A DNA stretch of 23,039 nt from assembly GCF_035268865.1 (NCBI RefSeq), contig NZ_DATFKB010000222.1, positions 1-23,039 on the forward strand. Reading direction: 5' to 3'. Within the stretch, counting starts at the first letter, position 1, and each line of letters begins with the position of its first letter. The DNA comes from Salinivirga sp035268865. Its GTDB lineage: Bacteria; Bacteroidota; Bacteroidia; Bacteroidales; Salinivirgaceae. The notes under the pieces are model-generated. The model ran no database searches and was not told where the DNA came from. It was given only the letters and a program-made list of their open reading frames with translations. Shown piece by piece: positions 1 through 8,031 of the stretch. Made by a program: the position numbers and the translations under genes.

Positions 1-1
1 T

Positions 2-301
2 GCATCTATGGGTATTACCGGGCGCATTGCCAATGGCGTTTCAGATGATCTGATTAGCCGTGCAGCTGATGTAATGCTTAAAGAACGCAGGAAACTTATC
101 CTTGTACCACGCGAAACCCCTTATAATCTAATCCACATCCGCAATATGGAAACCATCACCCTGGCAGGTGGTATAATTTGCCCGGCAACTCCTTCTTTTT
201 ATAACAAGCCAAAAGACATAAATGAGTTGGTCGATACCGTTGTTGACAGGATTGTAGATTTGGCTGAGCTGAAACACGACACTTTTCGATGGGGAGAGTA
301 A
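2..301 (+). CDS. ubiX: Flavin prenyltransferase UbiX, 3' part (truncated by window edge)
   Basis: This is the C-terminal 99 residues of a UbiX-type flavin prenyltransferase; the 5' end lies outside the window. UbiX makes prenylated FMN from FMN and dimethylallyl phosphate, the cofactor used by UbiD-family decarboxylases, in the cytoplasm. The recognisable family stretches are the start of the visible part (SMGITGRIANGVSDDLISRA), the next conserved block (ADVMLKERRKLILVPRETP), and the later PATPSFYNKPKDI and VDRIVDLAEL stretches, all of which align with the end of UbiX/Pad1 proteins of about 190 residues. The ATG at position 8 is internal and is not the true start. The gene ends only 15 bp from the convergent peptidase gene. 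No ubiD is visible, so the pathway served (ubiquinone/menaquinone side branch or aromatic acid decarboxylation) cannot be told. Family identity is seen in the sequence; the reaction is family knowledge. Confidence 0.93.
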   Translation, partial: ASMGITGRIANGVSDDLISRAADVMLKERRKLILVPRETPYNLIHIRNMETITLAGGIICPATPSFYNKPKDINELVDTVVDRIVDLAELKHDTFRWGE

Positions 302-316
302 CTTTTGCAGCAGTTT

Positions 317-1963
317 TTAATCCATCATTTTTTCGATAAAGTTCTGTCTCTTTGGATGCTTTACTTTTACTTTCAGTTTTTTGTCCGTGTTTGCTACTTC
401 CCACAGCATTCTATAGCCAACACGAGTTATTTCAGTAAGTTTTGTGTAATTAATTTTATCAGGCGTGTCTCTGGTAGTATGGTAATCGGGGTGCAAGCCT
501 GTAAAAAAGCAGGCAATGGGTATGTTTTTTCGTTTAAACCGGAAATGATCTGACGAAAATGCCCAGGTCGTTCTTTCCCTGAAACCCGGGTGTTTGGAGA
601 TTATAACACTGTCCGATTCACGACCGGCCTGTTTTGCTTTTCTTTTAAAAAAGCGGCGATGTTTGCCATTGGCAATAACATAAGCTGTTTGTCTGTATTT
701 ATCGTCATTTTCCCTGTTACGACCCACCATATCAAGGTTTAAATTGAGCACCACATTTTCCAAAGGGACCGGGCAGTGATCTACAAAATAATCTGAACCC
801 CTCAAACCCATTTCTTCTCCTGAAAAGGCCACAAAAATTAGACTTCTGCGGGGCTTTATCCCTTTTTCTTCTGCTTTCTGAAATGCGCGGGCCATTTCCA
901 TAATTGCTGCTGTGCCAGAGGCATTGTCGTCAGCCCCATAATATATGTGCTCACCTCTTTTTCCAATATGGTCGTAATGCGCTGAAACTACAATTATTTC
1001 ATCTTTTTTATCGGTGCCCTCAATATAGCCAATAACGTTCTCTGTTTGGAGTGTATCTAGCTTATATTTGTTGGTTTTAATGTAGCAAATGGCTGTATCG
1101 TTAGTTAAGTTGATGTTGCGGGAGGCTTTCCCTTTGGCAACTTTTTTCTCCAGTTTTTTAAGCTTTTTATATTTCATCTTAAACAACCTGCCGGTTTCCC
1201 ATGGATTGGCAAAAGCCATTACAATGGTATCATTATTTTGCATGAATGACTGCAGTGAATCAGCATAGCTGCGATATTTCGCATAATATTTGGGCAGAAA
1301 GGGATCCTTAAATTTATATGTAAGTGCTTTAAGCCGGTCGTTTTTGTTGATTTCGGCCAGCGGATGTTTTTCAGGGTTATAGCGAAATAGGCCGGCTTTA
1401 GGGAAAAAGATCAGGAAAAATTTTCCATGGGAGTGTGCTGCAATATTTTTAACATGGTTGTAGGTTTTTCCCAGGTTATCATCTAAAAGCAATATGGCAA
1501 CCGTGTCTTTCAGATTGAGGTTTTTGTAGTTTTTGCCATAGCCCAAATATTTAAAGTGCAATGTGTCGCGAAAGTGCATTTCATGTGTGAAAAGATTGGT
1601 GCCAAAGAAACTCATGTACGGTAATTTATCGGCATATTTGCCCGTGTTTTTAGCCATTATGCCGGTGTTGCCATAATTGTATTTAAGGAGCGTATACCGC
1701 TGAAAATATCCATCCAGGTTCAGGCTGTCTAAACCATTTTTGCGGAAATAATTTGCAATATATTTTGCAGCAATTTTTTGACCATGCCTGCCTGTATTGC
1801 GCCCTTCAAGGCTGTCAGATGCCAGTGTGTACACATGCTGTATGAGATGCTGCTTTGTAATTGAATCTGCAAATGGTAATATTTCTGATTGGGCAAATGC
1901 AAAGCTGGACATGCAGGTAATGACAATTACTGGAACTATCTTCTTAATAAATAACCTTTTCAT
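317..1963 (-). CDS. Secreted M28 family zinc metallopeptidase
   Basis: A 548-residue exported aminopeptidase-like enzyme. Residues 1-24 form a signal peptide (basic start, hydrophobic core, cleavage expected after AFA before Gln25). The C-terminal half, about residues 305-525, carries the M28 di-zinc signature: AHYDHIG (His329), GADDNASG (Asp345/346), SGEEMGLRG (Glu383/384, the general base and a zinc ligand), LDMVGR (Asp411) and YHTTRDTPDK (His495). The middle, about 100-300, is a Lys-rich region without a recognised motif, longer than in minimal M28 enzymes; it may be an apical or PA-like insertion. No C-terminal type IX sorting domain is visible, so the protein is probably periplasmic. It converges on ubiX (15 bp apart) and is divergent from the Asp-box protein gene, with 131 bp between the two starts. 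Substrate unknown: the family releases N-terminal residues from peptides. All metal ligands appear intact, so it should be active. Confidence 0.93.
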   Translation of the reverse strand: MKRLFIKKIVPVIVITCMSSFAFAQSEILPFADSITKQHLIQHVYTLASDSLEGRNTGRHGQKIAAKYIANYFRKNGLDSLNLDGYFQRYTLLKYNYGNTGIMAKNTGKYADKLPYMSFFGTNLFTHEMHFRDTLHFKYLGYGKNYKNLNLKDTVAILLLDDNLGKTYNHVKNIAAHSHGKFFLIFFPKAGLFRYNPEKHPLAEINKNDRLKALTYKFKDPFLPKYYAKYRSYADSLQSFMQNNDTIVMAFANPWETGRLFKMKYKKLKKLEKKVAKGKASRNINLTNDTAICYIKTNKYKLDTLQTENVIGYIEGTDKKDEIIVVSAHYDHIGKRGEHIYYGADDNASGTAAIMEMARAFQKAEEKGIKPRRSLIFVAFSGEEMGLRGSDYFVDHCPVPLENVVLNLNLDMVGRNRENDDKYRQTAYVIANGKHRRFFKRKAKQAGRESDSVIISKHPGFRERTTWAFSSDHFRFKRKNIPIACFFTGLHPDYHTTRDTPDKINYTKLTEITRVGYRMLWEVANTDKKLKVKVKHPKRQNFIEKMMD

Positions 1964-2094
1964 GCTGTTTTTCGTTTTTAATATCCGTATTCGGACAAAA
2001 ATATCAATATTGTTATTTACTCATACTTTTTTGATAATAATTTTTTAATTTCATAGAGATTTACTTTTCAGATCGTTACATAAAATCTTATACA

Positions 2095-5000
2095 ATGAAA
2101 AATCTATTCCTCATCCTCATTGCATTGACATGCGTTTTTACACTCAATGCACAAGACAAAAAAGACAAAGAGATATTTTCCGAATCTAGTTTCTCAGGAT
2201 TGAAGTTCCGGAGCATCGGTCCGGCTTTTATGTCGGGTAGAATTGCCGACATTGCCATTCATCCTCAAAACAATAACATCTGGTATGTAGCTGTCGGGTC
2301 AGGAGGGGTTTGGAAAACCAGGAACGCTGGTACCACATGGAACCCCATTTTCGATAAGCAATCATCGTATTCAATTGGTTGTGTAACCATTGATGAGAAT
2401 AATCCTAATATTGTTTGGGTCGGGACTGGCGAAAATATCGGTGGACGACATGTAGGTTATGGCGATGGGATCTATCTGAGTAAAGATGCGGGCAAATCCT
2501 GGGAGAATATGGGATTGAAAAAATCAGAACATATTTCAAAGATTATCATTCACCCTGAAAATTCGGATATTGTGTGGATTGCTGCGCAGGGGCCGCTATG
2601 GTCAAAAGGTGGTGAGCGAGGTTTATATAAAACCATTGATGGAGGTAAAACATGGAGAAAAACACTGGGTGATGATGAGTGGGTAGGTGCTACAGATATT
2701 GTAATGGATCCACGAAACCCCGATCGGTTATATGCAGCAACATGGCAACGACACAGAAATGTGGCAGCATACATGGGAGGTGGCCCGGGAACAGCCATTT
2801 ACAAATCGGAAGATGGTGGCGAAAACTGGGAAAAACTAGAAAAAGGATTACCAAAATCAAACATGGGTAAAATTGGCCTGGCCATTTCTCCTCAAAAACC
2901 CGATATTCTTTATGCAGCTATTGAATTAGACAGAAGAACTGGAGGCCTTTATAAATCTACAGACAGAGGTGCATCATGGAGTAAGCAGTCCGATGCTGTT
3001 TCGGGAGCTACCGGCCCGCATTATTATCAGGAATTGTATGCCAGCCCGCACCATTTCGATAAACTTTACCTGGTTGATGTACGCATGCAGGTGTCAGAAG
3101 ATGGTGGCAAGACATTTAAAAGAATGAAAGAGGAGTTTAAGCACTCTGATAATCACTCTGTTGCATTTCGCGATGATGATCCGGATTATTTACTTATAGG
3201 TACCGATGGAGGTATTTATGAAACGTTTGATGCTGCAGAAAACTGGCGCTATATTCCCAATTTGCCCATTACCCAGTTTTATAAGGTTGCTGTAGATGAT
3301 GCCGAACCTTTTTATAACATTTACGGAGGAACACAAGACAATAATACACAGGGTGGGCCATCCCGCACAGATGACACAAGAGGCATTGCCAATTCTGATT
3401 GGGAGGTGGTATTATTTGCCGACGGACATCAGCCAGCAACAGAACCGGGCAATCCGGATATTGTTTATGCTGAGTGGCAACAGGGAAACCTGGTACGTGT
3501 GGACAGAACTACCGGAGAGTTTGTATACATTCAACCCCAACCCGAAGCAGGAGAAGATTATGAGCGTTTTAATTGGGATGCTCCAATTTTGGTTAGTCCG
3601 CATAAACCCACACGCATTTACTTTGCGTCCCAGCGTGTCTGGAAATCTGAGAATCGTGGTGACAGCTGGACGCCCATTTCGGGTGATTTAACGAAAAATC
3701 AGAATCGCATTGAATTGCCTATTATGGATAAGCAATGGAGCTACGATGCACCTTGGGACATGGATGCCATGTCAAACTTCAACACCATCACTTCTTTGGC
3801 TGAATCGCCCGTTCAGGAGGGTTTAATCTATGCAGGAACCGATGATGGAATCATTCAGGTTACTGAAGATGGCGGTGGCAAGTGGCGAAAAATAATGGTC
3901 GATGATCTGCCCAAAGTGCCCGAAACAGCCTTTGTAAACGATATCAAAGCAGATCTGTTCGACGCAAATACAGTATATGTGGTGCTGGATAACCATAAAT
4001 ATGGTGATTTTGATCCCTACGTGCTCAAGAGTACAGATAAGGGCAAGTCATGGAAGTCAATAAAAGGAAACCTGCCTGACCGCACTTTGCTGTGGAGGAT
4101 TGTGCAGGACCATGTAAATAAAGATTTGATGTTTCTGGGAACTGAATTCGGCATTTACTTTACGGTTACGGGTGGCGAAAAATGGGCAAAGCTTTCAGGG
4201 GGAGTACCAACCATCTCATTTCGCGATTTGGCTATTCAGCGCAGAGAAAACGATTTGGTTGGCGCATCTTTCGGAAGAAGTTTTTATGTGTTGGATGATT
4301 ATTCAGCATTGCGACAGGTAACAGAAGAACAACTGAAAGGTGAAGCTAAATTATTTCCTACACGTAAAGCGTGGTGGTATAAACAACGCTCGACGTTAGG
4401 TGGGAAAAAAGGATCGCAGGGAGCGCAATACTTTACAGCACCTAATCCACCTTTTGGAGCTGTATTTACTTACTATGTAGGGAAAGCGTACAAAACTTTG
4501 GAAGAAATAAGGAAGGAAAAAGAGAAAGAACTCATCAAAGAAGATGAAGATATTCCTTTCCCCGGGTGGGAAAAACTGGATAAAGAGAAATTGCAGGAAA
4601 AGCCTAAGATTATTTTAACAGTAAAAAACCTTGAAGGTAATGTAATTAGAAAAATTGAGGGCCCGGCCAAAAAAGGATTTCACCGGGTAAATTGGAACCT
4701 GAAAACAGCTTCTCAAAGAGCGATCAATCCCGATAGGACCAATTCTAATTGGCAGCCCGAAGGACATATGGTAGCACCGGGTAAGTACACCGTGACATTG
4801 TCTAAACAAATTGATGGTGTTGTTACAAACCTTTCGGAGCCAATGGAATTTGAAGTGGAACGAATGAGAAAAGGAGCACTTGAGGGTGCTGAGCCAGATA
4901 AGGTAGTGGCATTTTGGGAAGAAATCGAGGTGTTGCAAGGTAAAATGAGTGCAGTATCTATGGCAATACAAAATACAGAAAAGAAAATTAATGCTATGGA

Positions 5001-5355
5001 AAAAGCACTTTCAAGAACAGATGTAGACCCCACCATGCTTAATTCGAAAATGTATAATCTTAAAATGGAGTTGGCCAGGCTTAGACTTAAGTTTTTCGGA
5101 AGTAAAGCTAAAAGTGAGGTGGGTGAGCGAAATAACCCAACGATTTATAGCAGAATTAGTGCAGCTCAAATGGGAACTAATAATTCAACTTATGGACCTA
5201 CGCAAACTCATAAGCGTAGTCTTGAAATAGCGCAGAAAGAGTTTAAAGAGCTAAAATTACAATTGAAAGAAATAATGAACAACAAAATACCTGCAGTGGA
5301 AACAGAATTGCAAGAGCTTGGCGCTCCATGGATTCCCGGGCAAAAGCTACCTTAA
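2095..5355 (+). CDS. Secreted Asp-box (BNR/VPS10-like) beta-propeller protein
   Basis: A 1086-residue exported protein of the family usually annotated as VPS10-domain or WD40/YVTN/BNR-like repeat protein, sometimes loosely as glycosyl hydrolase. Residues 1-19 are a signal peptide (cleavage expected after LNA before Gln20). Residues about 35-790 hold roughly ten Asp-box repeats of the S/T-x-D-x-G-x-T/S-W type, for example SKDAGKSWENM, TIDGGKTWRKT, SEDGGENWEKL, SEDGGKTFKRM, SENRGDSWTPI and STDKGKSWKSI, consistent with one or two beta-propellers. The segment around 800-950 resembles the FlgD-like/beta-sandwich tail of this family (PAKKGFHRVNWNL). The end, about 955-1060, is helical and probably coiled coil. 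Asp boxes are structural, so no catalytic activity can be inferred. The start fits the signal peptide; there is no strong ribosome site, as usual in Bacteroidota. It is the only gene on its transcript and ends at a long hairpin. Confidence 0.88.
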   Translation: MKNLFLILIALTCVFTLNAQDKKDKEIFSESSFSGLKFRSIGPAFMSGRIADIAIHPQNNNIWYVAVGSGGVWKTRNAGTTWNPIFDKQSSYSIGCVTIDENNPNIVWVGTGENIGGRHVGYGDGIYLSKDAGKSWENMGLKKSEHISKIIIHPENSDIVWIAAQGPLWSKGGERGLYKTIDGGKTWRKTLGDDEWVGATDIVMDPRNPDRLYAATWQRHRNVAAYMGGGPGTAIYKSEDGGENWEKLEKGLPKSNMGKIGLAISPQKPDILYAAIELDRRTGGLYKSTDRGASWSKQSDAVSGATGPHYYQELYASPHHFDKLYLVDVRMQVSEDGGKTFKRMKEEFKHSDNHSVAFRDDDPDYLLIGTDGGIYETFDAAENWRYIPNLPITQFYKVAVDDAEPFYNIYGGTQDNNTQGGPSRTDDTRGIANSDWEVVLFADGHQPATEPGNPDIVYAEWQQGNLVRVDRTTGEFVYIQPQPEAGEDYERFNWDAPILVSPHKPTRIYFASQRVWKSENRGDSWTPISGDLTKNQNRIELPIMDKQWSYDAPWDMDAMSNFNTITSLAESPVQEGLIYAGTDDGIIQVTEDGGGKWRKIMVDDLPKVPETAFVNDIKADLFDANTVYVVLDNHKYGDFDPYVLKSTDKGKSWKSIKGNLPDRTLLWRIVQDHVNKDLMFLGTEFGIYFTVTGGEKWAKLSGGVPTISFRDLAIQRRENDLVGASFGRSFYVLDDYSALRQVTEEQLKGEAKLFPTRKAWWYKQRSTLGGKKGSQGAQYFTAPNPPFGAVFTYYVGKAYKTLEEIRKEKEKELIKEDEDIPFPGWEKLDKEKLQEKPKIILTVKNLEGNVIRKIEGPAKKGFHRVNWNLKTASQRAINPDRTNSNWQPEGHMVAPGKYTVTLSKQIDGVVTNLSEPMEFEVERMRKGALEGAEPDKVVAFWEEIEVLQGKMSAVSMAIQNTEKKINAMEKALSRTDVDPTMLNSKMYNLKMELARLRLKFFGSKAKSEVGERNNPTIYSRISAAQMGTNNSTYGPTQTHKRSLEIAQKEFKELKLQLKEIMNNKIPAVETELQELGAPWIPGQKLP

Positions 5356-5403
5356 ACATATAACCATCGGCATCGCTCAAAGCGACTGAAGGCTTTAAAG
5401 TCT

Positions 5404-5442
5404 TTAATTGATCAGGTGGCTTAAAGTCACCTGATCAATTGA
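5404..5442. terminator. Long hairpin between convergent genes, likely bidirectional terminator
   Basis: A perfect 13-bp inverted repeat (AATTGATCAGGTG at 5406-5418 and its complement at 5428-5440) extends inward by a G-T and a C-G pair to a 15-bp stem with a TTAAA loop. It lies about 50 bp after the stop of the Asp-box protein and about 20 bp after the stop of the convergent permease gene. A T-run (5454-5460) follows on the plus strand but is about 13 bp beyond the stem, so this is not a textbook intrinsic terminator. The 12-nt stretch GGCTTTAAAGTC at 5392 is nearly repeated inside the hairpin as GGCTTAAAGTC. Confidence 0.55.
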
Positions 5443-5459
5443 TCGCAAGGTACTTTTTT

Positions 5460-6731
5460 TTATACAATAACACCTTCGAGTTTATATCCAAGGTCTTTCA
5501 CTTGTTGTTGGACACTGTCGATTGGAACATTTTTGCCCTGTACAGCTACGTATCCGGTGTTTTCGTTAGCTTCCACGTGGTCAACACCATCTATTTGTTT
5601 AAGGTGTTTTTCAATGTTCATTTTACAGTGTTTGCAGTCCATACCTGAAACATGTAAGTTGGGATTGTCGAGTTTTTCACCTGACACAACTTCACGGGTT
5701 TTGAACCTTTCTTTGCTAAATAAGTTTCCAAGTATTTTCATAAGATGATAAAGAATTAGAAGGATTAGTATTGTCGCAGAGGAGTATATCAACCACTCGG
5801 GCAGTATACCATGCTCATGGGTTTGCATGCTTTGTTCAATGGCAAACCAGGACGATGGCAATAAGTAATCAATAACTAAGCCCGAGGCAATGGCACCCAC
5901 TATAATGGTAACCAAATATTTAATAAAGCTGATTCTTCCCAGCGTTTGTGCTATTACAGTAATGGTTGCGGCATTGGTAGCCGGCCCGGCCATTAGAAAT
6001 ACCAGGGCTGCACCGGGAGAAATACCTTTCAGAATTAATACTGCTGCAATGGGTACTGAAGCTGTAGCACACACATAAAGTGGTATGGAGGCCAATATTA
6101 CAAAAAGGTACTCATATGCAGGATGGGTCATATGCTGACTGAAAAAGTCATCGGGTACAATTACTGCAATTAAAGCTGCAAGCAATAGACCTAAAGCCAG
6201 CCACTTTACAATGTCAGCCATAAAATCTATAAAAGCATAGCGCAGCATGGCTACTATTTTATTGTCTTTTATATGCTGCGAGCTACCTTCATTGAGGGGC
6301 TTGCTAATTATTTTTTGTTTTTCACCTTTATTTACCCACCAACCGGAAAAAATACCTGTAATCATGGCAACAACGGGCCTGATAAGGGCTAATGGTAACC
6401 CAAGCATCGACCAGGTAACCAATATTGAGTCTACTCCGGTTTGTGGTGTAGAGGTCATAAAGCTTATGGCAGAACCTTTTGACGCTCCGTTTTTGTAAAA
6501 TGATACTCCTGCCGGAATAACACCGCAACTACAGAGAGGCAGGGGCACACCAATTAGCGAAGCATTGAATACTGAGCGCAGGTTATGTTTACCCATAAAC
6601 CGGTTCACCTTGTGCTGGGGAAACCATACATGAAGCACCCCAGCAAAGAGAAATCCTAACATCAGATAGGGAGCCATCTCTAACGTAAGGTGCCACAATT
6701 CACTAAAAAAGGTATTTATGTAATTTAGCAT
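5460..6731 (-). CDS. SO_0444-type Cu/Zn efflux permease with C-terminal heavy-metal-binding domain
   Basis: A 423-residue polytopic membrane protein of the permease superfamily that includes ArsP/DUF318 and the SO_0444 Cu/Zn efflux family. Residues 1-340 contain about eight to ten hydrophobic segments. The key family motif PLPLCSCGVIPAG lies at residues 63-75 (Cys67, Cys69), followed by STPQTGVDS near 94-102; a second motif, YVCATASVPIAA, lies in the second half. Residues 358-423 form a heavy-metal-associated domain with the metal-binding GMDCKHC motif (Cys366 and Cys369), as in CopZ and P-type ATPase domains. The inferred role is export of Cu, Zn or a related soft metal from the cytoplasm, with the cytosolic domain capturing the ion. 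It stands alone; no metalloregulator gene is adjacent. The metal preference cannot be decided from sequence. The ATG chosen begins directly before the first hydrophobic segment. Confidence 0.88.
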   Translation of the reverse strand: MLNYINTFFSELWHLTLEMAPYLMLGFLFAGVLHVWFPQHKVNRFMGKHNLRSVFNASLIGVPLPLCSCGVIPAGVSFYKNGASKGSAISFMTSTPQTGVDSILVTWSMLGLPLALIRPVVAMITGIFSGWWVNKGEKQKIISKPLNEGSSQHIKDNKIVAMLRYAFIDFMADIVKWLALGLLLAALIAVIVPDDFFSQHMTHPAYEYLFVILASIPLYVCATASVPIAAVLILKGISPGAALVFLMAGPATNAATITVIAQTLGRISFIKYLVTIIVGAIASGLVIDYLLPSSWFAIEQSMQTHEHGILPEWLIYSSATILILLILYHLMKILGNLFSKERFKTREVVSGEKLDNPNLHVSGMDCKHCKMNIEKHLKQIDGVDHVEANENTGYVAVQGKNVPIDSVQQQVKDLGYKLEGVIV

Positions 6732-6854
6732 AATGAGATCTTTTTGTTTTCAATACAAATCCCATTCCTTCTGTTTATTTTTATTGCAAGAATAGCGGTT
6801 TTCTTATAAACTTTTTATTTTTTTATGGGTTAGTGGCATTTAAAAGGATTTAAA

Positions 6855-7043
6855 ATGAAGGTCAAATTAGTGGTCATTTCCATAGTTTTGATGGTGCTGG
6901 GTTTTGGTATGATTCATAATGGTAATCCTACCATTGAATATGCCGGTAGTGCAATGATTGGAGTACCGGCGCTTTACCTCTTATTCTTGCTTTTCAGGGT
7001 GTATTTTAAGAAACACGACAATCCTGTTGATGATGCAAAATAG
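6855..7043 (+). CDS. Small two-helix membrane protein, function unknown
   Basis: A 62-residue open reading frame with two hydrophobic segments (about residues 3-20 and 30-51) and a charged tail (KKHDNPVDDAK). The start has a purine-rich AAAAGG about 7 nt upstream, one of the clearer ribosome sites in the window, and the frame is not antisense to another gene, both of which favour a real gene. It is divergent from the metal permease (123 bp between starts) and convergent with mnhG (71 bp). I do not recognise a family. It resembles the many short inner-membrane proteins of Bacteroidota with no assigned role; proximity to the permease or to the Mrp operon is not enough to infer partnership. Confidence 0.6.
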   Translation: MKVKLVVISIVLMVLGFGMIHNGNPTIEYAGSAMIGVPALYLLFLLFRVYFKKHDNPVDDAK

Positions 7044-7114
7044 CACAATGATCTGAGACTTTAAGTTTCCGAATTTTTACTCCGTTGGTAGGGATCCTAT
7101 AGGCTCAAGTTAGT

Positions 7115-7417
7115 TTAATCTTTTTGTTTTTTGGAGTCTTTGTCTTTTTTTGCAATAAAAGATTTTGCAATTGAGTGGGCTGCCAGAGGAGCTGTCAGAT
7201 AAATGAAAATTATTACAAGCAAAGATTTGATGTAGATTGCAGGCGTGTTGAAGAATAGAGAAACTGCAATTAACAGCAACAAAGTGCCGAATGATGTTGC
7301 TTTGGTTGTAGCATGCATACGGCTGTATAAGTTATTGAACTTTACAAGACCGATGGCTGCTATCAGAATAAAAGCAGATCCTAGTAAAAGTAATATGGAA
7401 ACAAAATATACTGTCAT
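7115..7417 (-). CDS. mnhG: Mrp/Mnh cation:proton antiporter subunit G
   Basis: A 100-residue subunit of the Mrp-type antiporter with three hydrophobic segments and the family pattern GSAFILIAAIGLVKF-NLYSRMHATTKATSFGTLLLL (the R-MHA-TKA-T-G core at about residues 32-45), followed by a short Lys-rich cytoplasmic tail. MnhG is an essential small membrane subunit of the hetero-oligomeric complex that exchanges Na+ (and in some systems Li+ or K+) for H+. Its start overlaps the mnhF stop by 4 nt (ATGA), so translation is probably coupled. It is the last gene of the operon; no strong intrinsic terminator was seen in the 71 bp separating it from the convergent small gene. Length matches the family (about 100-120). 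Confidence 0.92.
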   Translation of the reverse strand: MTVYFVSILLLLGSAFILIAAIGLVKFNNLYSRMHATTKATSFGTLLLLIAVSLFFNTPAIYIKSLLVIIFIYLTAPLAAHSIAKSFIAKKDKDSKKQKD

Positions 7418-7695
7418 GAACTTTTACGTTTTTGTCTGAGATACGTAGAAATGGCTACTGTACCAATAAATGAAATTAACGATATTATGATAACCACATC
7501 GATATAAAACTCGCTTTTCCAAAGCATACTGTAGATAATGATAAATCCGGTTACTATGGAGGCAATAAGATCCATGGCTGCAATACGATCATTTACGCTC
7601 GGGCCACGCACTAACCTTACAAATGAGAGTAAGAGTGCCAGTAGCAAGAATGCCAAACCTGTGTAAATAACTATTTCCGGAACTTCATGCATCAT
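7414..7695 (-). CDS. mnhF: Mrp/Mnh cation:proton antiporter subunit F
   Basis: A 93-residue subunit with three hydrophobic helices. The family signature VRLVRGPSVNDRIAAMDLIA lies around residues 27-46, followed by a second helix and DVVIIISLISFIGTVAIS in the third. MnhF is one of the small subunits needed for assembly of the Mrp complex. Two ATG codons are adjacent at the start (Met-Met-His); the first is used here. The gene overlaps mnhG by 4 nt and starts 3 nt after the mnhE stop, which shows an operon. The Arg/Asp-containing loop seen in functional MnhF proteins is intact. Confidence 0.92.
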   Translation of the reverse strand: MMHEVPEIVIYTGLAFLLLALLLSFVRLVRGPSVNDRIAAMDLIASIVTGFIIIYSMLWKSEFYIDVVIIISLISFIGTVAISTYLRQKRKSS

Positions 7696-7698
7696 TTT

Positions 7699-8031
7699 TT
7701 ATTTTACGAGTGCTATTATTTTGTTTTGAATTGTTTCTATCTCCTCGATTACTTTGTTGTTGGTGTTGAAATATAAATAGTGTATAAGGAGTGCTTTTTT
7801 TTCTTCAGAATAATCTATGCTGAGCGTACCTGGTGTCATTGAAACCAGGTTGCTGAATAATAACAACCCTAATGGACTGTTGGTGCGGTTTTTTACCCAT
7901 ACATAATCAGATTTTGTGTGCATTGTGGGCGTAAGTATATCATAAGCAATAAAGAGGTTTGATTTTACCAGGTTATACAGGTAAAATAAAATAAATGCTA
8001 TGAACAGATATGTTTTTTTAATTAATTTCAT
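7699..8031 (-). CDS. mnhE: Mrp/Mnh cation:proton antiporter subunit E (short form)
   Basis: A 110-residue MnhE protein, shorter than the roughly 158 residues of the Bacillus/Staphylococcus proteins. It has one clear N-terminal helix (about 8-30), the loop NLFIAYDILTPTM, and the conserved soluble part SNLVSMTPGTLSIDYSEEKK ending in LLIHYLYF. The missing part is the extra N-terminal membrane segments. The start cannot be moved upstream: in this frame a stop codon lies at 8053-8055, only seven codons before the ATG, and the ATGA overlap with mnhD supports translational coupling at this ATG. Shortened MnhE proteins are, to my recollection, found in other Gram-negative Mrp operons, so this is more likely a lineage form than a damaged gene. 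Confidence 0.88.
   Translation of the reverse strand: MKLIKKTYLFIAFILFYLYNLVKSNLFIAYDILTPTMHTKSDYVWVKNRTNSPLGLLLFSNLVSMTPGTLSIDYSEEKKALLIHYLYFNTNNKVIEEIETIQNKIIALVK

Noticed and set aside
305..553. Plus-strand frame antisense to the peptidase gene
   Set aside because: It is a shadow of the M28 gene, with a composition unlike a soluble or membrane protein family and no start signal.
2030..2069. Possible promoter for the propeller gene (TTTG at 2030 and TACTTTTC at 2062)
   Set aside because: The spacing of 28 nt is far from the 19-21 nt of Bacteroidota promoters.
4615..5036. Minus-strand frames antisense to the end of the propeller gene
   Set aside because: The Cys/His/Phe-rich translations are typical of antisense frames in A+T-rich DNA; no family motif.
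2095..5355. Annotation of the Asp-box protein as a sialidase or glycosyl hydrolase
   Set aside because: Asp boxes are structural repeats; no sialidase catalytic arrangement (FRIP motif, Arg triad) could be found.
2095..5355. Type IX secretion C-terminal sorting domain on the propeller protein or the peptidase
   Set aside because: Neither C-terminus shows the short beta-rich sorting pattern; both end in helical or charged sequence.
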